Shown here: positions 1 to 9,063 of the stretch, one piece after another
Layout of the letters: the number at the start of each line of letters is the position of its first letter
Numbering within the stretch: position 1 is the stretch's first letter
Assembly: GCF_001467585.1 (NCBI RefSeq)
Contig: NZ_LNXY01000020.1
Location: 726,904 to 790,903 of the forward strand
Direction of reading: 5' to 3'
From: Legionella drozanskii LLAP-1
GTDB lineage: Bacteria; Pseudomonadota; Gammaproteobacteria; Legionellales; Legionellaceae
Length of the DNA stretch: 64,000 nucleotides
The notes under the pieces: model-generated
What the model was told of the DNA's origin: nothing
The model's input: the letters and a program-made list of their open reading frames with translations, nothing else
Databases searched by the model: none
Translations under genes and position numbers: made by a program

Positions 1-166
1 CTGCATCTTTAATAAAATCGTGACCATCAAAATTTTCCCCTTGCAAGGCAACGAATAAATCGCCTGATTTTACCTTACGGCTATCAATGCAAACCCCATT
101 AATTAATGGATCACTTGAAAAGGAACTATTAAATAGTTCAGCAATATTATTTAAGTTTAGGTTCAT
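1..166 (-). CDS. murF: UDP-N-acetylmuramoyl-tripeptide--D-alanyl-D-alanine ligase, N-terminal 55 residues (partial)
   Basis: The gene starts at 166 on the minus strand and runs off the left edge of the window. The visible 55 residues form the start of a Mur ligase N-terminal domain, with IDSRKVKSGDLFVALQGENF followed by DGHDFI. The FDGHDF wording fits MurF better than MurE. MurF adds D-Ala-D-Ala to the UDP-MurNAc-tripeptide in the cytoplasm, the last soluble step of peptidoglycan precursor synthesis. The ATP-binding and C-terminal domains lie outside, so MurE is not fully excluded. It follows zipA on the same strand after a 306-nt gap. Confidence 0.75.
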   Translation of the reverse strand, partial: MNLNLNNIAELFNSSFSSDPLINGVCIDSRKVKSGDLFVALQGENFDGHDFIKDA

Positions 167-170
167 GATG

Positions 171-472
171 TTTTTAATGGTTAAAAGAATAGTTTACTGA
201 TTATTCGCAAAACTCACCAGCGTAGAATTAAAATGAGTTATTGGCTCGCTCTAGTCCTTCGCCCGCGTGCGAAATTTAGGTAATTGATGATGTCTTTCGA
301 GGGCACTGTCATGGGTTAAGCTCTTCGTTCGTTATCCTTCAGCTTGGCTGGAGCTATCTAGGTGCTGCCCTCTGCCGGTCAAGCCGGAATTAGTCGTTTC
401 TCGTAACATTTTTACTCCCTCTCCCTTCAAGGAAGAGGGTTATGGAGAGGATTTTTAACTACCTGCCAACAA
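171..472. other. Intergenic region zipA-murF with inverted repeats
   Basis: These 302 nt hold no convincing ORF. Around 415-447 there is a C/T-rich then A/G-rich inverted repeat: CCCTCT at 417-422 pairs with AGAGGG at 434-439, with a further CTCC/GGAG match outside. It sits just downstream of the zipA stop and could terminate zipA transcription or be a dispersed palindromic element. The stretch at about 240-400 looks more GC-rich than its neighbours and contains a short CCGG-tcaag-CCGG hairpin. I assign no function. Confidence 0.5.
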
Positions 473-1186
473 CTAAGCAGGTTCATGCTCACGAATATTT
501 AGCAAATCCCTATATCGGTCTAAACTTGCTTCCACTAAAGGTTTTTTTTGCTCATCGAGTAAATAAGTATCTAAGCCGTCTCGGAGTTGTTTTGCAGTTT
601 CGTACATGATTGTTAACCGCTCAGCATCGATAGAGGGATTACCCGAAGACTGCATAAATAAGCAAAGTCCGCGGACACTAAAAGCACCGATATTCTGTAA
701 ATCGAAAACTCCGCTGGCTGTCGCTGCGGCTAAACTACAGAGGATAGGTCCCTGACCGTTAGCATATTGATGTCGGTGAAATAAATTTCCTTCTCCAAAA
801 CGCAAACCCGCCGCAAGAACGGTTTGCAGCAATTCATAACCTGCTAATTGGCGATTTTCTTTCGCTAGTAAAAACATCATTACGGATTTGCCTTTTTCAG
901 CATGAAGAATCGGATCATTGTTTTCTTCAACCAGCCTATTTGGAATAGGATTTGCTTTGGTATTTGCCATAAGTGCATCGAGATGGTTATCTTCTGGCTC
1001 GGCTTCTGAATTGACTTTTCGAACAGCAATAATGTCATCAAAATGCTTGTTTTCAGTTTGCCCTAAAGAAGGTTGATAGCCTGCAGGAGTTAAACTGCGG
1101 CGTCTTGCTTTCATCAAGCGACCGATAGTAATCACAACCCCAATGAGTAAAAGAACATTAAGGATAAGACTCCAGTTTGCCTGCAT
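473..1186 (-). CDS. zipA: Cell division protein ZipA
   Basis: This 237-residue protein has the ZipA layout: an N-terminal membrane anchor (about residues 5-23, WSLILNVLLLIGVVITIG), a basic segment KARRR, a charged linker, and a C-terminal globular domain from about residue 100 (HAEKGKSVMMFLLAKENRQL onward) that in the family binds the FtsZ C-terminal tail. ZipA tethers FtsZ to the inner membrane at the division site. The linker is short for the family. It lies 62 nt downstream of smc on the same strand, a common gammaproteobacterial order. The ligA gene that often follows zipA is not here; murF follows instead. Confidence 0.88.
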   Translation of the reverse strand: MQANWSLILNVLLLIGVVITIGRLMKARRRSLTPAGYQPSLGQTENKHFDDIIAVRKVNSEAEPEDNHLDALMANTKANPIPNRLVEENNDPILHAEKGKSVMMFLLAKENRQLAGYELLQTVLAAGLRFGEGNLFHRHQYANGQGPILCSLAAATASGVFDLQNIGAFSVRGLCLFMQSSGNPSIDAERLTIMYETAKQLRDGLDTYLLDEQKKPLVEASLDRYRDLLNIREHEPA

Positions 1187-1248
1187 GTTTACTCCTATAT
1201 AGTTTGTCTGCCAGATTGGGAGAACTTAGACCCTGTTCCCAATTTATT

Positions 1249-4200
1249 TTAAGTCTCGGTCATTGCCAAGGCTTGCTCTACATCTACAGCAACAATACGT
1301 GAAACACCCGGCTCCCGCATTGTCACTCCAATGAGATGTTCTGCTAACTCCATTGTCACCTTATTGTGAGTGATAAACAGAAATTGCACGAATTGTGACA
1401 TTTCTTTTACCAAATCACAAAAACGCCGGACATTAGCATCATCCAAAGGAGCATCCACTTCATCCAACATACAAAATGGCGAAGGATTCAATTGGAAAAT
1501 CGCAAAAACCAAAGCCACAGCGGTCATTGCTTTTTCCCCGCCCGACAATAAGTGAATGGTACTGTTTCGCTTACCCGGGGGCTGTGCCATTACCACTACA
1601 CCAGCTTCCAACAGATTATCACAAGTTAGCTCTAACAAGGCACGTCCTCCTCCAAAAAGACGTGGAAAAAGCGCCTGAAAAGCAATATTCACCTCATCAA
1701 ACGTCGTTCTTAATCGTTGATGAGTTTCTTTATCCATTTTTTCAATGGCCGCATCTAATGTTGCTAACGCTTCGGTCAAATCGTTGTATTGCTCATCTAA
1801 ATGCTGCCTTCGCTGAAATTCACTGTCATATTCTTCTATAGCAGCTAAATTGATAGCACCTAAGCGTTTGATTTTATCAACAATATCTTGTAATTGTTGT
1901 TCACGCAAATTTTGATTAACATCGGCAGGAATTGCGGCAAGCACTTGGTCAACTTGTTCATCTAATTCCGCTAAGGATTCGAGGATTCCACCGGCTCGAA
2001 CAGCTAAAGCCTGCTCTTGCATTTGCTCTTGCTGAATTTTTTCTTGGACCATTTTGGCTTGTTTTTCTTCTGCTCGCATCCTTGACTCTAAAACTTCCAA
2101 CTCGTTGGTCAATTTTCCTAGGTCATCACGTCTCAAACTTAATTCAGCTTCTAATTGCCCATGCTGGTTAATTTTCTCGCTTAAGGATTCATTCAAGGAG
2201 GCATCGGGCTTATCGAGTTCAACTAAGCGGTTTGCTAACCCCTCCATGCGCTCATTTAACGTTACCAACCGTGCTTGCTCACGTCTCAGATTATCAGTTA
2301 ATTGTTGAATTTTGAGTTTTTCGCGATCCGCTTGTAATTGGCTTTGATGGAGAGCGTCTCTAATGTCTTCAAGGGCTAATTGGCAACTTTGCAGTGCGGT
2401 TTCTAGCGCTGTTTTCTCTTCCCTTAGATGTTGCTGTTCCTGTTCATATTGTTTTGTCTCTTGAGTCGTTCTCTGTAGCAATTGCTCCGTTTTTTCCTGT
2501 TGAATAATAAGATCTTCGAGATTGAGGTGAAGTTCTTCGCTTTCGTCTTCTAAGGCATTTTTCCGCAGTTGCAGTTGCTGTAGACTGCGTTCTTTATGAC
2601 TGATCTCAGCTTGACAAGCGCGTAAATTGTCCCTCGTTGTTGCTAGTCTTTGCTTTATCGTTTCAAGCTGCTTTTCGTTTTCTTTGACCTGATTATGTAA
2701 TAGATCACGTAAATCTTTTAAAGCACCTAATTCATCTTGAGCAACAGTGAGCGCCTCTTTGAGCTGAGTTAATTGTTCCTGACGCAGCAATAAACTGGGT
2801 TCATCTTGGGTTTGTTTGCCTGGAAATTTAATCCATCCATGGCCTAACCAATGTCCTTCAGGAGTGATTACCGACTCATCTGCATTGAGATGACTTAGAC
2901 AGTCGCGCGCCTCTTCCAAGGAGGAAGCAGTATAAATCTTATCCAGATTGTGAATCCAATTTGGCTTGTATCCAATGATTTTCCCCGATAAGCGAGGATA
3001 GCTCATTTTGTTTTCAGTCGCTCGACTCGGCGTTAGAAAAAGAGCCGCCCTGTCTTGTAATTGCTTGATTTCAGGCCATAAGTCGTTAAACGAATCAAGG
3101 AGAATGGCCTGTAATCCTTCGCCTAAGATCAGCTCGCAAGCAAAGAGCCAATCTTTTTCGACTTGAATGGTTTCGACTAAACGCGGCTTTTCATCCCATT
3201 GGGCTAGTTGAGTCGGGGCGTTTGTATGTCGGCCTAAAGCGGTTTGTTGTGCGGCAAGCAAACTGGCCTGTTGGGTATTGAGGCGATGTACTTTATCTTG
3301 GGCTTGATGCAGCAGTTTTTCAGTTTCGGTCAATTTGTCGCGCAAGGTTAAACCCGTTTCTTGGAATTGCTGATGCTTTTCTTCTTCAGCGCGCAGGGTG
3401 GTTTGCAAATCCAATGAAGACCTTTGCTGTATTTTCAATGCCTCGCTGTCATTATCTTGTTCGAGTAATTTTAATGCATCAGCAATTTTTTCTAAGCGCG
3501 ATAAAATCTGCTGCCGACGCTCGTTGAGATGTTGCAACCGCACTTGTTCCACTTGCATTTCACCCAAGCTTTTAGTCAAAACGGCTTGGATCTGCTGAGT
3601 TTTGCTATTCCAACTACTCTGCTCGGCTTGCTTTTCCTGCAATGCTTGCTGTTTGAGTTTGAATTCTTCTTGCTGGATGTGGAGCTCGCTTTGCAACTTA
3701 GCCAGCAAGCCCTCACTGATTGTTAAGGCTTTCTGATCCTGCTGCAGCTGATGGTCTGCTTGTTGCCAATCCACCTGCATTTGCTGTTGATCAATTTTTA
3801 AACGCTGTTTCTCGCGTTGATTTTGTTGAATGCTTTCTTCCAAACGAGCAATATCGGTCGCCAGTTGATAAAAATGGGCTTGCTGTTGTTGGAAGGCTTC
3901 GTTATTTTCATGAAAAGTTTCACGAACGGTCGTGCTTTGACGATAAGCTTCTGTCGCATTTGCCTGATGTTTTTCATATTCAAGCAATAAGGATTTGATG
4001 TCGACTTGTTTTTTTTGTTGCTCTTCGGTTAAAGATTGCCATTTCAGAGCTTGAATTTCTGCTTTATATAAACGTTCTTCCGTTTTGAGCTGCTTATAAC
4101 GTTCAGCGGCTTTTGCTTGGCGCTCCAAGCGTTGTAATTGTTTATCCAATTCATCACGAATATCAGCGACCCGCGCTAAGTTTTCACGTGTATGTTCAAT

Positions 4201-4749
4201 CCGCGATAGGGTCTCACGTCGGCGTTCTTTGTATTTTGAGACGCCGGCTGCTTCTTCAAAATAAGCTCTTAGTTCTTCAGGTCTTGCTTCAATGATGCGG
4301 GAAATAGTTCCCTGACCAATGATGGAGTAACCACGGGCACCGGCGCCCGTTCCTAGAAAAATATCCGTGATGTCTCGACGACGGCAGCGACTACCGTTGA
4401 GATAATAAGCGGATTCCCCATCGCGGGTCACCAAGCGTTTAACAGCAATTTCTTGATAACTAGCATATTGGCCGGTTAAACGCCCTAAGCTATTATCGAA
4501 GACTAATTCAATCGAAGCCTGCCCCACGGCTTTACGTTGGGAAGAGCCATTGAAAATGACATCCGTCATCGATTCGCCGCGCAGATTTTTGGCCGAACTC
4601 TCGCCCATCACCCAGCGCACTGCATCAATAATATTCGATTTCCCGCAACCATTAGGACCAACCACTGCCACCAATTGACTTGGGAAGGGGACGACGGTCG
4701 GATCGACAAAGGATTTAAAGCCTGCCAGTTTTAACTGTTTTAGATGCAT
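1249..4749 (-). CDS. smc: Chromosome segregation ATPase SMC
   Basis: The 1166-residue protein has the full SMC plan: a Walker A motif GPNGCGKSN near residue 32, a first coiled coil (about 170-490), a central hinge (about 500-650), a second coiled coil, and a C-terminal ATPase half with signature LLSGGEKAMTAVAL and Walker B FCMLDEVDAPLDD. SMC dimers with ScpA/ScpB condense and individualise the chromosome. Length and motif order are normal, with no break. It begins with MHLKQLKLAGFKSF, the typical SMC start. It is the first gene of a minus-strand run into zipA. Confidence 0.97.
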   Translation of the reverse strand: MHLKQLKLAGFKSFVDPTVVPFPSQLVAVVGPNGCGKSNIIDAVRWVMGESSAKNLRGESMTDVIFNGSSQRKAVGQASIELVFDNSLGRLTGQYASYQEIAVKRLVTRDGESAYYLNGSRCRRRDITDIFLGTGAGARGYSIIGQGTISRIIEARPEELRAYFEEAAGVSKYKERRRETLSRIEHTRENLARVADIRDELDKQLQRLERQAKAAERYKQLKTEERLYKAEIQALKWQSLTEEQQKKQVDIKSLLLEYEKHQANATEAYRQSTTVRETFHENNEAFQQQQAHFYQLATDIARLEESIQQNQREKQRLKIDQQQMQVDWQQADHQLQQDQKALTISEGLLAKLQSELHIQQEEFKLKQQALQEKQAEQSSWNSKTQQIQAVLTKSLGEMQVEQVRLQHLNERRQQILSRLEKIADALKLLEQDNDSEALKIQQRSSLDLQTTLRAEEEKHQQFQETGLTLRDKLTETEKLLHQAQDKVHRLNTQQASLLAAQQTALGRHTNAPTQLAQWDEKPRLVETIQVEKDWLFACELILGEGLQAILLDSFNDLWPEIKQLQDRAALFLTPSRATENKMSYPRLSGKIIGYKPNWIHNLDKIYTASSLEEARDCLSHLNADESVITPEGHWLGHGWIKFPGKQTQDEPSLLLRQEQLTQLKEALTVAQDELGALKDLRDLLHNQVKENEKQLETIKQRLATTRDNLRACQAEISHKERSLQQLQLRKNALEDESEELHLNLEDLIIQQEKTEQLLQRTTQETKQYEQEQQHLREEKTALETALQSCQLALEDIRDALHQSQLQADREKLKIQQLTDNLRREQARLVTLNERMEGLANRLVELDKPDASLNESLSEKINQHGQLEAELSLRRDDLGKLTNELEVLESRMRAEEKQAKMVQEKIQQEQMQEQALAVRAGGILESLAELDEQVDQVLAAIPADVNQNLREQQLQDIVDKIKRLGAINLAAIEEYDSEFQRRQHLDEQYNDLTEALATLDAAIEKMDKETHQRLRTTFDEVNIAFQALFPRLFGGGRALLELTCDNLLEAGVVVMAQPPGKRNSTIHLLSGGEKAMTAVALVFAIFQLNPSPFCMLDEVDAPLDDANVRRFCDLVKEMSQFVQFLFITHNKVTMELAEHLIGVTMREPGVSRIVAVDVEQALAMTET

Positions 4750-4834
4750 TAGGAGCTAAGACAATAAAAGAGGGAATTATAGCTGAGAAAGCCGGTAAAG
4801 GAGAAGTTTTTGCGTCCCTGCAAAAATAAGTGGT

Positions 4835-5731
4835 CTAATTATGCTGCATGCCTAACTCTTGATTCATTGCTTGAGTTAATTCGGGATCAAATCCGAGTGA
4901 TATTGCGAAATTATCGATTAAACTTATAGTGGTTGTGCGTACTAACGGAGAAAAAAGTCTCGTAAACCAGCCTTGTCCGGTATTCAAAACCTCATAATCT
5001 GATTTAGTCCAAGTTCCCTGATCGTTTTCGATAATTTTATTTTTACCAGCATAAAATTCTTGCAATACTTCTATAAGCTGTTCCTTTGTCTGTTGGCCTT
5101 CCAATTTTTTAATTAAATCTTCTAATGGTTTTACCTTATTCACTCTCAAATCAACGCAACAAAGGAAACTGTGATCTCGAGGATCATTCCTCAAATACTC
5201 AAGATACTCTTTTAATTTGCCTATCTCAGGGCTATCTAAGAAATCACCAACCACTTCCTCTTGTAAAAATTCATCATCAGAGTCTAAATTCAGGAAACCT
5301 CTTATTCCACCCTTTTTAGGAGCTGTTGCCTTAAGTTTTGCGTTGATCATTACCGCTTTTGTTCCATCAGCAAAACCATGCCCAAGTGGAACAGGATTTC
5401 CAATTGGGTTGGGAGCATAGAACTTTCCATTAGGATTAAGTTTTTTATAGGTAACTTTAAGTACATCCACATACTGGGTAATAGCGTCGTTCTCAGTTGA
5501 ACTACATTTTTCGTTCCTGGCGTGAAGAAATGCTGCGAGATGTTCCACCGCCAGTGCATATTTTATTAAATTAGCCTGATTTTCCTGTTTCCTTAAAGCG
5601 TCTAGAAACAAATCAACTTGCTCTTTGTGTTGTTTATAAGACCATTTTTCACTCACCTTTACATCAAGGGGTCTCGCTAAACCTACTATATTGCTCGCAT
5701 ATTGGCGCACACTTTTTAATCGATAAGTCAT
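4835..5731 (-). CDS. Hypothetical protein, Legionella-like, 298 aa
   Basis: I do not recognise this soluble 298-residue protein. It has no signal peptide or membrane segment. The N-terminal 80 residues look helical, followed by a Gly/Pro-rich middle (about 105-130) and an acidic patch LDSDDEFLQEEVV near 160. Near the C-terminus is LNTGQGWFTRLFSPLVRTTT then SLIDNF; I have an impression of similar endings in uncharacterised Legionella proteins, but cannot check it. It stands alone between smc and the PHA locus, 191 nt from the phaC long start on the opposite strand. A secreted effector is possible but unsupported by any catalytic motif. Confidence 0.6.
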   Translation of the reverse strand: MTYRLKSVRQYASNIVGLARPLDVKVSEKWSYKQHKEQVDLFLDALRKQENQANLIKYALAVEHLAAFLHARNEKCSSTENDAITQYVDVLKVTYKKLNPNGKFYAPNPIGNPVPLGHGFADGTKAVMINAKLKATAPKKGGIRGFLNLDSDDEFLQEEVVGDFLDSPEIGKLKEYLEYLRNDPRDHSFLCCVDLRVNKVKPLEDLIKKLEGQQTKEQLIEVLQEFYAGKNKIIENDQGTWTKSDYEVLNTGQGWFTRLFSPLVRTTTISLIDNFAISLGFDPELTQAMNQELGMQHN

Positions 5732-5958
5732 CTTTATTACTCCCGACAGGTAAAAACACGACCATTATACTTTATTAAACTCCTATTTGTTGGGAAATTA
5801 AAAACAAAAAATATAGGAAAAGAGTAAAACTTTTTTTCATTTGAGAAATAAGAAGTTGCTTTTAGACTCCACACCCACTATTTATAAGTTATAAGTAGAA
5901 TTGACGAAAGAGTATAAATCACGTGAAAATAGATCAATTATGCCCTTCAGGAGTTAGG

Positions 5959-7800
5959 ATGACCCAGGATACCGAGCTTAGCGAAATCATGCGCTCAGTT
6001 GCTGAAAAAAGCATGCGGATTTTACAAGAAATTAGCCAGCAACCCGCCCAATTATCGAAACTTGTGAAGCAATACATGGACTTAACCAAAGACTTCCAGT
6101 TACTGGTTTCGGTTATCTTAAAAAATCCCGAGCAAGTATGGCAAATGCAAATCGCCTATTGGCAAGACGCGTTAAATCTCGCCCAGGAACAATTGAATCA
6201 TTGGATGGAAGGCAAAGCCATGCCTATTACCGATCGACGTTTTAGTGGTGATGAATGGGTCAATAATCCCTTTTTCAATTTCATGAGTCAGCATTATTTG
6301 CTTGCCAGTGAACACATGAATTCTTTGCTAGAGCATATTGAGTACGGTGATAAACAACTGGCCAGAAGAGTTCAATTTTTTACCAAACAGTATTTGGATG
6401 CCCTCTCGCCTGCCAACTTCTTGCACACTAATCCCCAATTGATGGCAGAAACTGTCCAAAGTCATGGTAAAAATTTATTACGCGGCTTACAAAATCTCCT
6501 CACCGACATGGAAGCAGGATCTTCGCGACTAATCATCAAAATGACCGACACCGACGCCTTCAAAGTCGGAAAAAATCTTGCCACAACACCTGGCAAAGTT
6601 GTTTTCCGCAATGAGATGATGGAACTGATTCAATACACGCCTCAAACTGAGAAAGTCAGATCGATTCCCTTATTAATGATTCCACCCTGGATCAATAAGT
6701 TCTATATTCTTGATTTGAGCGAAAATAATTCACTAGTTGGTTGGCTGGTTAAGCAAGGAATTACGGTATTCATCATTTCCTGGATTAATCCTGATGCAAG
6801 CTATGCCCAAAAAGGATTATTTGATTATTTAAAAGATGGCCCGATGGCAGCAATCAAAGTCATGCAAGAACAACTTAATGTGAAGCAAGTAAATACCCTG
6901 GGTTTTTGCATTGGCGGAACACTGCTTGCCTGTATGCTCGCTTATCAAAAAGCTCATCATGAAAAGCCGGTACGTTCTGCAACTTTTCTTGCTTCCATGA
7001 TTGATTTTAGTGATCCAGGCGATATTTCAGTGTTTATTGATGAACAGCAGATTGTGCGTATTGAAGAAGAAATGCATTCCAAGGGCTTTTTAGATGGCCG
7101 CTTCATGGCCAGTACCTTTAATTCTTTACGTGCCAATGATCTAGTCTGGTCATTTTTCATTAAGAACTACCTGCAAGGGCAAAACCCGGTACCTTTTGAT
7201 ATCTTATTTTGGAATGCCGACGTCACCAACATGCCAGCGAAGATGCACTCTCAATATTTACGCTGGATGTATCTTCATAATGATTTGGTTAAACCGGGGA
7301 AAATCCGTCTTAATCATGTTCCTCTGGATGTTAGACAAATTGATATCCCTACATTTTTCGTTTCGACTAAAAAAGATCATATCGCGCCCTGGAAAACCAC
7401 TTATCTTGGTTTCCAGCACATGAGTGGCAAGAAACGCTTTTTGTTGGGCGGCTCGGGGCATATCGCTGGTATTGTTAATCCTCCTAGCAACGATAAATAT
7501 GGTTACTATCACAATACAAGTGCGACACAAACACCTGACGAATGGCTAGAAAAAGCGAAAGAGCGTCAAGGCTCTTGGTGGCCTGAATGGTTAAAATGGC
7601 TGGAAAAAGAATCGGGGAGAATTGTTGATGCCCCTAGTTTTGCTCAATTACCCTATAAAGGGCTTATGAATGCTCCTGGAAAATATGTTCATAAAACTTA
7701 CAAAAAACCTCCTGAGCCAAGCGAACCGGAGGGCGAAACTGCAGCAGTTGAGAAAGAAATTTCGACGCAGAGCAATAGCTCTGTTAATACGGCGGCTTAG
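5959..7800 (+). CDS. phaC: Poly(3-hydroxyalkanoate) synthase, class I type
   Basis: PhaC polymerises (R)-3-hydroxyacyl-CoA into storage polyester at the granule surface. The 613-residue product has the N-terminal PhaC domain and an alpha/beta hydrolase core with the lipase-like box GFCIGG. The predicted catalytic triad is Cys317 in that box, Asp473 in KKDHIAP and His501 in GGSGHIAG. I chose the ATG at 5959 because AGGAG stands 5 nt upstream; a GTG at 5923 in the same frame would add 12 residues but has a poor ribosome site. The gene faces the phasin/phaR/phaB cluster convergently. The single-subunit length indicates class I rather than the PhaE- or PhaR-subunit classes. Confidence 0.95.
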   Translation: MTQDTELSEIMRSVAEKSMRILQEISQQPAQLSKLVKQYMDLTKDFQLLVSVILKNPEQVWQMQIAYWQDALNLAQEQLNHWMEGKAMPITDRRFSGDEWVNNPFFNFMSQHYLLASEHMNSLLEHIEYGDKQLARRVQFFTKQYLDALSPANFLHTNPQLMAETVQSHGKNLLRGLQNLLTDMEAGSSRLIIKMTDTDAFKVGKNLATTPGKVVFRNEMMELIQYTPQTEKVRSIPLLMIPPWINKFYILDLSENNSLVGWLVKQGITVFIISWINPDASYAQKGLFDYLKDGPMAAIKVMQEQLNVKQVNTLGFCIGGTLLACMLAYQKAHHEKPVRSATFLASMIDFSDPGDISVFIDEQQIVRIEEEMHSKGFLDGRFMASTFNSLRANDLVWSFFIKNYLQGQNPVPFDILFWNADVTNMPAKMHSQYLRWMYLHNDLVKPGKIRLNHVPLDVRQIDIPTFFVSTKKDHIAPWKTTYLGFQHMSGKKRFLLGGSGHIAGIVNPPSNDKYGYYHNTSATQTPDEWLEKAKERQGSWWPEWLKWLEKESGRIVDAPSFAQLPYKGLMNAPGKYVHKTYKKPPEPSEPEGETAAVEKEISTQSNSSVNTAA

Positions 7801-7906
7801 CCTGATAGACTGCAAGCCCGCAATACACAGGCATGGTTATTGTAGGATGGCATTGTTTTAACCTTCAATACAATGATGAAACCTCTAGCAGGTTTACAGT
7901 TCTATC

Positions 7907-7962
7907 AATTAAGAATTAAGAATTAAGAATTAAGAATTAAGAATTAAGAATTAAGAATTAAG
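7907..7962. repeat. Tandem heptanucleotide array, 8 perfect copies of AATTAAG
   Basis: Eight uninterrupted copies of the 7-bp unit AATTAAG run from 7907 to 7962, 107 nt after the phaC stop. A 7-bp unit in a perfect array is prone to slipped-strand length change, so copy number may differ between strains. The array is non-coding, so any effect would be on transcript 3' end structure or DNA bending. Confidence 0.95.
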
Positions 7963-8151
7963 AGATAATACACTTACTATCAACCCCTCCGACAAGTCTA
8001 ATTCCTGCCTTGCTTTGACATACTTATGGGGTAGGACAAGGCGGCCACGATGATACTAATTACATAGCAACGAGATCAAACGGCAAGTCTAAATAATATT
8101 AATTTAGTCGTCTTTTATTGGTTATTTAGGAAGGATTGATTAAGTACTAAT

Positions 8152-8179
8152 AAAAAGGCTACTGCGAGGTAGCCTTTTT
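8152..8179. terminator. Bidirectional rho-independent terminator between phaC and phasin genes
   Basis: An 11-bp perfect stem (8152-8162 with 8169-8179, core GGCTAC/GTAGCC) closes a 6-nt loop. The stem ends in A5 on one side and T5 on the other, so it gives a T-run in both orientations. It can terminate phaC from the left and the phasin operon from the right. Confidence 0.9.
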
Positions 8180-8274
8180 ATGTTGAATCAAACTCAGTTG
8201 CCAATCATTTATATCTACTGGCTGCCGTCGGACAGACTGCGGCACGTACGCGGTAGGTGAAATGTCAACAGAAC

Positions 8275-8559
8275 CTAGTGTTCGGCTGGATTTTGCTTTA
8301 CTTCTTGCACAATAGAATGCATTGCTTTTTCAACGATCTCAAAAGACTTTTGCATATAATCTAAAGCCTTGTGAGCATTTTCAACAGCCAAGTTGATTTG
8401 TTTTTCCCATAATTCTTCAGGTTTTTTTAGGCTTGTTAGTTCTTCTGGTTTTAGATAATTAAAACCTTGTAAAGTTCTAACGTTGAGCTCAGCGATCTCT
8501 TGAAAAGGGGCTTGGATTTTTTTAGCGACATCGTTCAATTTTTCAAATGGTTGTTTCAT
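8275..8559 (-). CDS. Phasin family protein (second copy)
   Basis: Phasins coat PHA granules and control their number and size. This 94-residue protein is amphipathic and helical, with the phasin-type core APFQEIAELNVRTLQGFNYL and KALDYMQKSFEIVEKAM. I start it at the ATG at 8559, preceded by GAGGAG at 6-nt spacing; the longer open frame to 8715 reads through the promoter and operator and is not believable. It is roughly four-fifths identical by eye to the phasin just upstream. Its own TTGACA promoter lies at 8594-8622. Confidence 0.9.
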   Translation of the reverse strand: MKQPFEKLNDVAKKIQAPFQEIAELNVRTLQGFNYLKPEELTSLKKPEELWEKQINLAVENAHKALDYMQKSFEIVEKAMHSIVQEVKQNPAEH

Positions 8560-8574
8560 GTTAATCTCCTCAAA

Positions 8575-8659
8575 TGTTGCAATGCACAATAATAGATTAG
8601 TACTCGTGGGTCGACGTGTCAAGGGAGTTAAGCAAATTTTTTTTGCACTGCAACATGCA
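8575..8659 (-). promoter_or_regulatory. Promoter of the second phasin gene with TGC-rich candidate PhaR sites
   Basis: On the minus strand TTGACA (8617-8622) and TAATCT (8594-8599) are 17 bp apart. TGC-rich elements flank them: GTTGCAATGCAC at 8576-8587, just past the expected start site, and TTGCACTGCAAC at 8643-8654, upstream. PhaR repressors are known to bind TGC-rich sites before phasin genes, and phaR is two genes away, so these are candidate operators. The -10 is weak. Binding is inferred. Confidence 0.6.
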
Positions 8660-8717
8660 TGGCTTAGGGAGATGCCTGAATACTGGGAGATAAGTTGGAT
8701 TAAAGGAGCCAACACCT

Positions 8718-8743
8718 AAAAAAAAGACTACCTAGGTAGTCTT
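8718..8743 (-). terminator. Rho-independent terminator of the first phasin gene
   Basis: A perfect 20-bp palindrome (8724-8743, centre ACCTAGGT) is followed on the minus strand by a T-run (the A-run 8718-8725 on plus). It lies 17 nt past the stop at 8761 of the upstream phasin. It shows that the two phasin genes are largely separate transcripts. Confidence 0.88.
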
Positions 8744-8760
8744 AGATTGTGGAAGTAAGA

Positions 8761-9048
8761 TTAATGTTTTACTTCGGTATTGTTTTTAACTTCTTGGACG
8801 AATGAAAGCACCGCTTTTTCTAAAATGTCGAATGACTTTTGCATATAGTCCAATGCTTTATGGCCATTCTCAACAGCTAAACTTATTTGTTTTTCTAATA
8901 ATTGTTCTGGTTTTTTTAAATTAGTTAACTCTTCGGGTTTTAAATAATTAAAACCTTGCAAAGTTCTCACGTTTAGCTCGGCGATTTCTTGAAAAGGGGC
9001 TTGCAATTTTTTGGCCATCTCACTCCACTTTTCAAAAGACTGGTTCAT
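8761..9048 (-). CDS. Phasin family protein (first copy)
   Basis: This 95-residue phasin shares the core AELNVRTLQGFNYLKPEELT with its downstream copy. As a granule surface protein it would limit PHA granule fusion. The start at 9048 is set by GAGGAG with 6-nt spacing; the longer open frame to 9105 would include the promoter. It is 106 nt downstream of phaR on the same strand and has its own promoter. The pair looks like a tandem duplication that carried the promoter and leader along. Confidence 0.92.
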   Translation of the reverse strand: MNQSFEKWSEMAKKLQAPFQEIAELNVRTLQGFNYLKPEELTNLKKPEQLLEKQISLAVENGHKALDYMQKSFDILEKAVLSFVQEVKNNTEVKH

Positions 9049-9063
9049 GTTAATCTCCTCAAA

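Larger units (their letters stand above)
7801..8274. other. Intergenic region phaC-phasin with heptamer array and terminator
   Basis: This 474-nt gap between convergent phaC and phasin genes holds an eight-copy heptanucleotide repeat (7907-7962) and a strong two-way terminator (8152-8179), both listed separately. Between them a TTGACA occurs near 8015 on plus, but I see no good -10 at the right distance, so I do not call a small RNA. No ORF with a ribosome site is evident. Confidence 0.6.

Noticed and set aside
1370-4734. Open frames of 60-121 codons on plus inside smc
   Set aside because: Antisense shadows of a long conserved gene; low-complexity products from coiled-coil codons.
7907-7962. 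CRISPR-like array
   Set aside because: The unit is 7 bp with no spacers, so it is a simple tandem repeat.
8015-8180. Possible small RNA ending at the two-way terminator
   Set aside because: A TTGACA is present near 8015 but there is no acceptable -10 at the right distance; the terminator is explained by the flanking genes.
8560-8715. N-terminal extension of the second phasin frame
   Set aside because: It would translate the promoter and operator; a strong GAGGAG supports the internal ATG at 8559.
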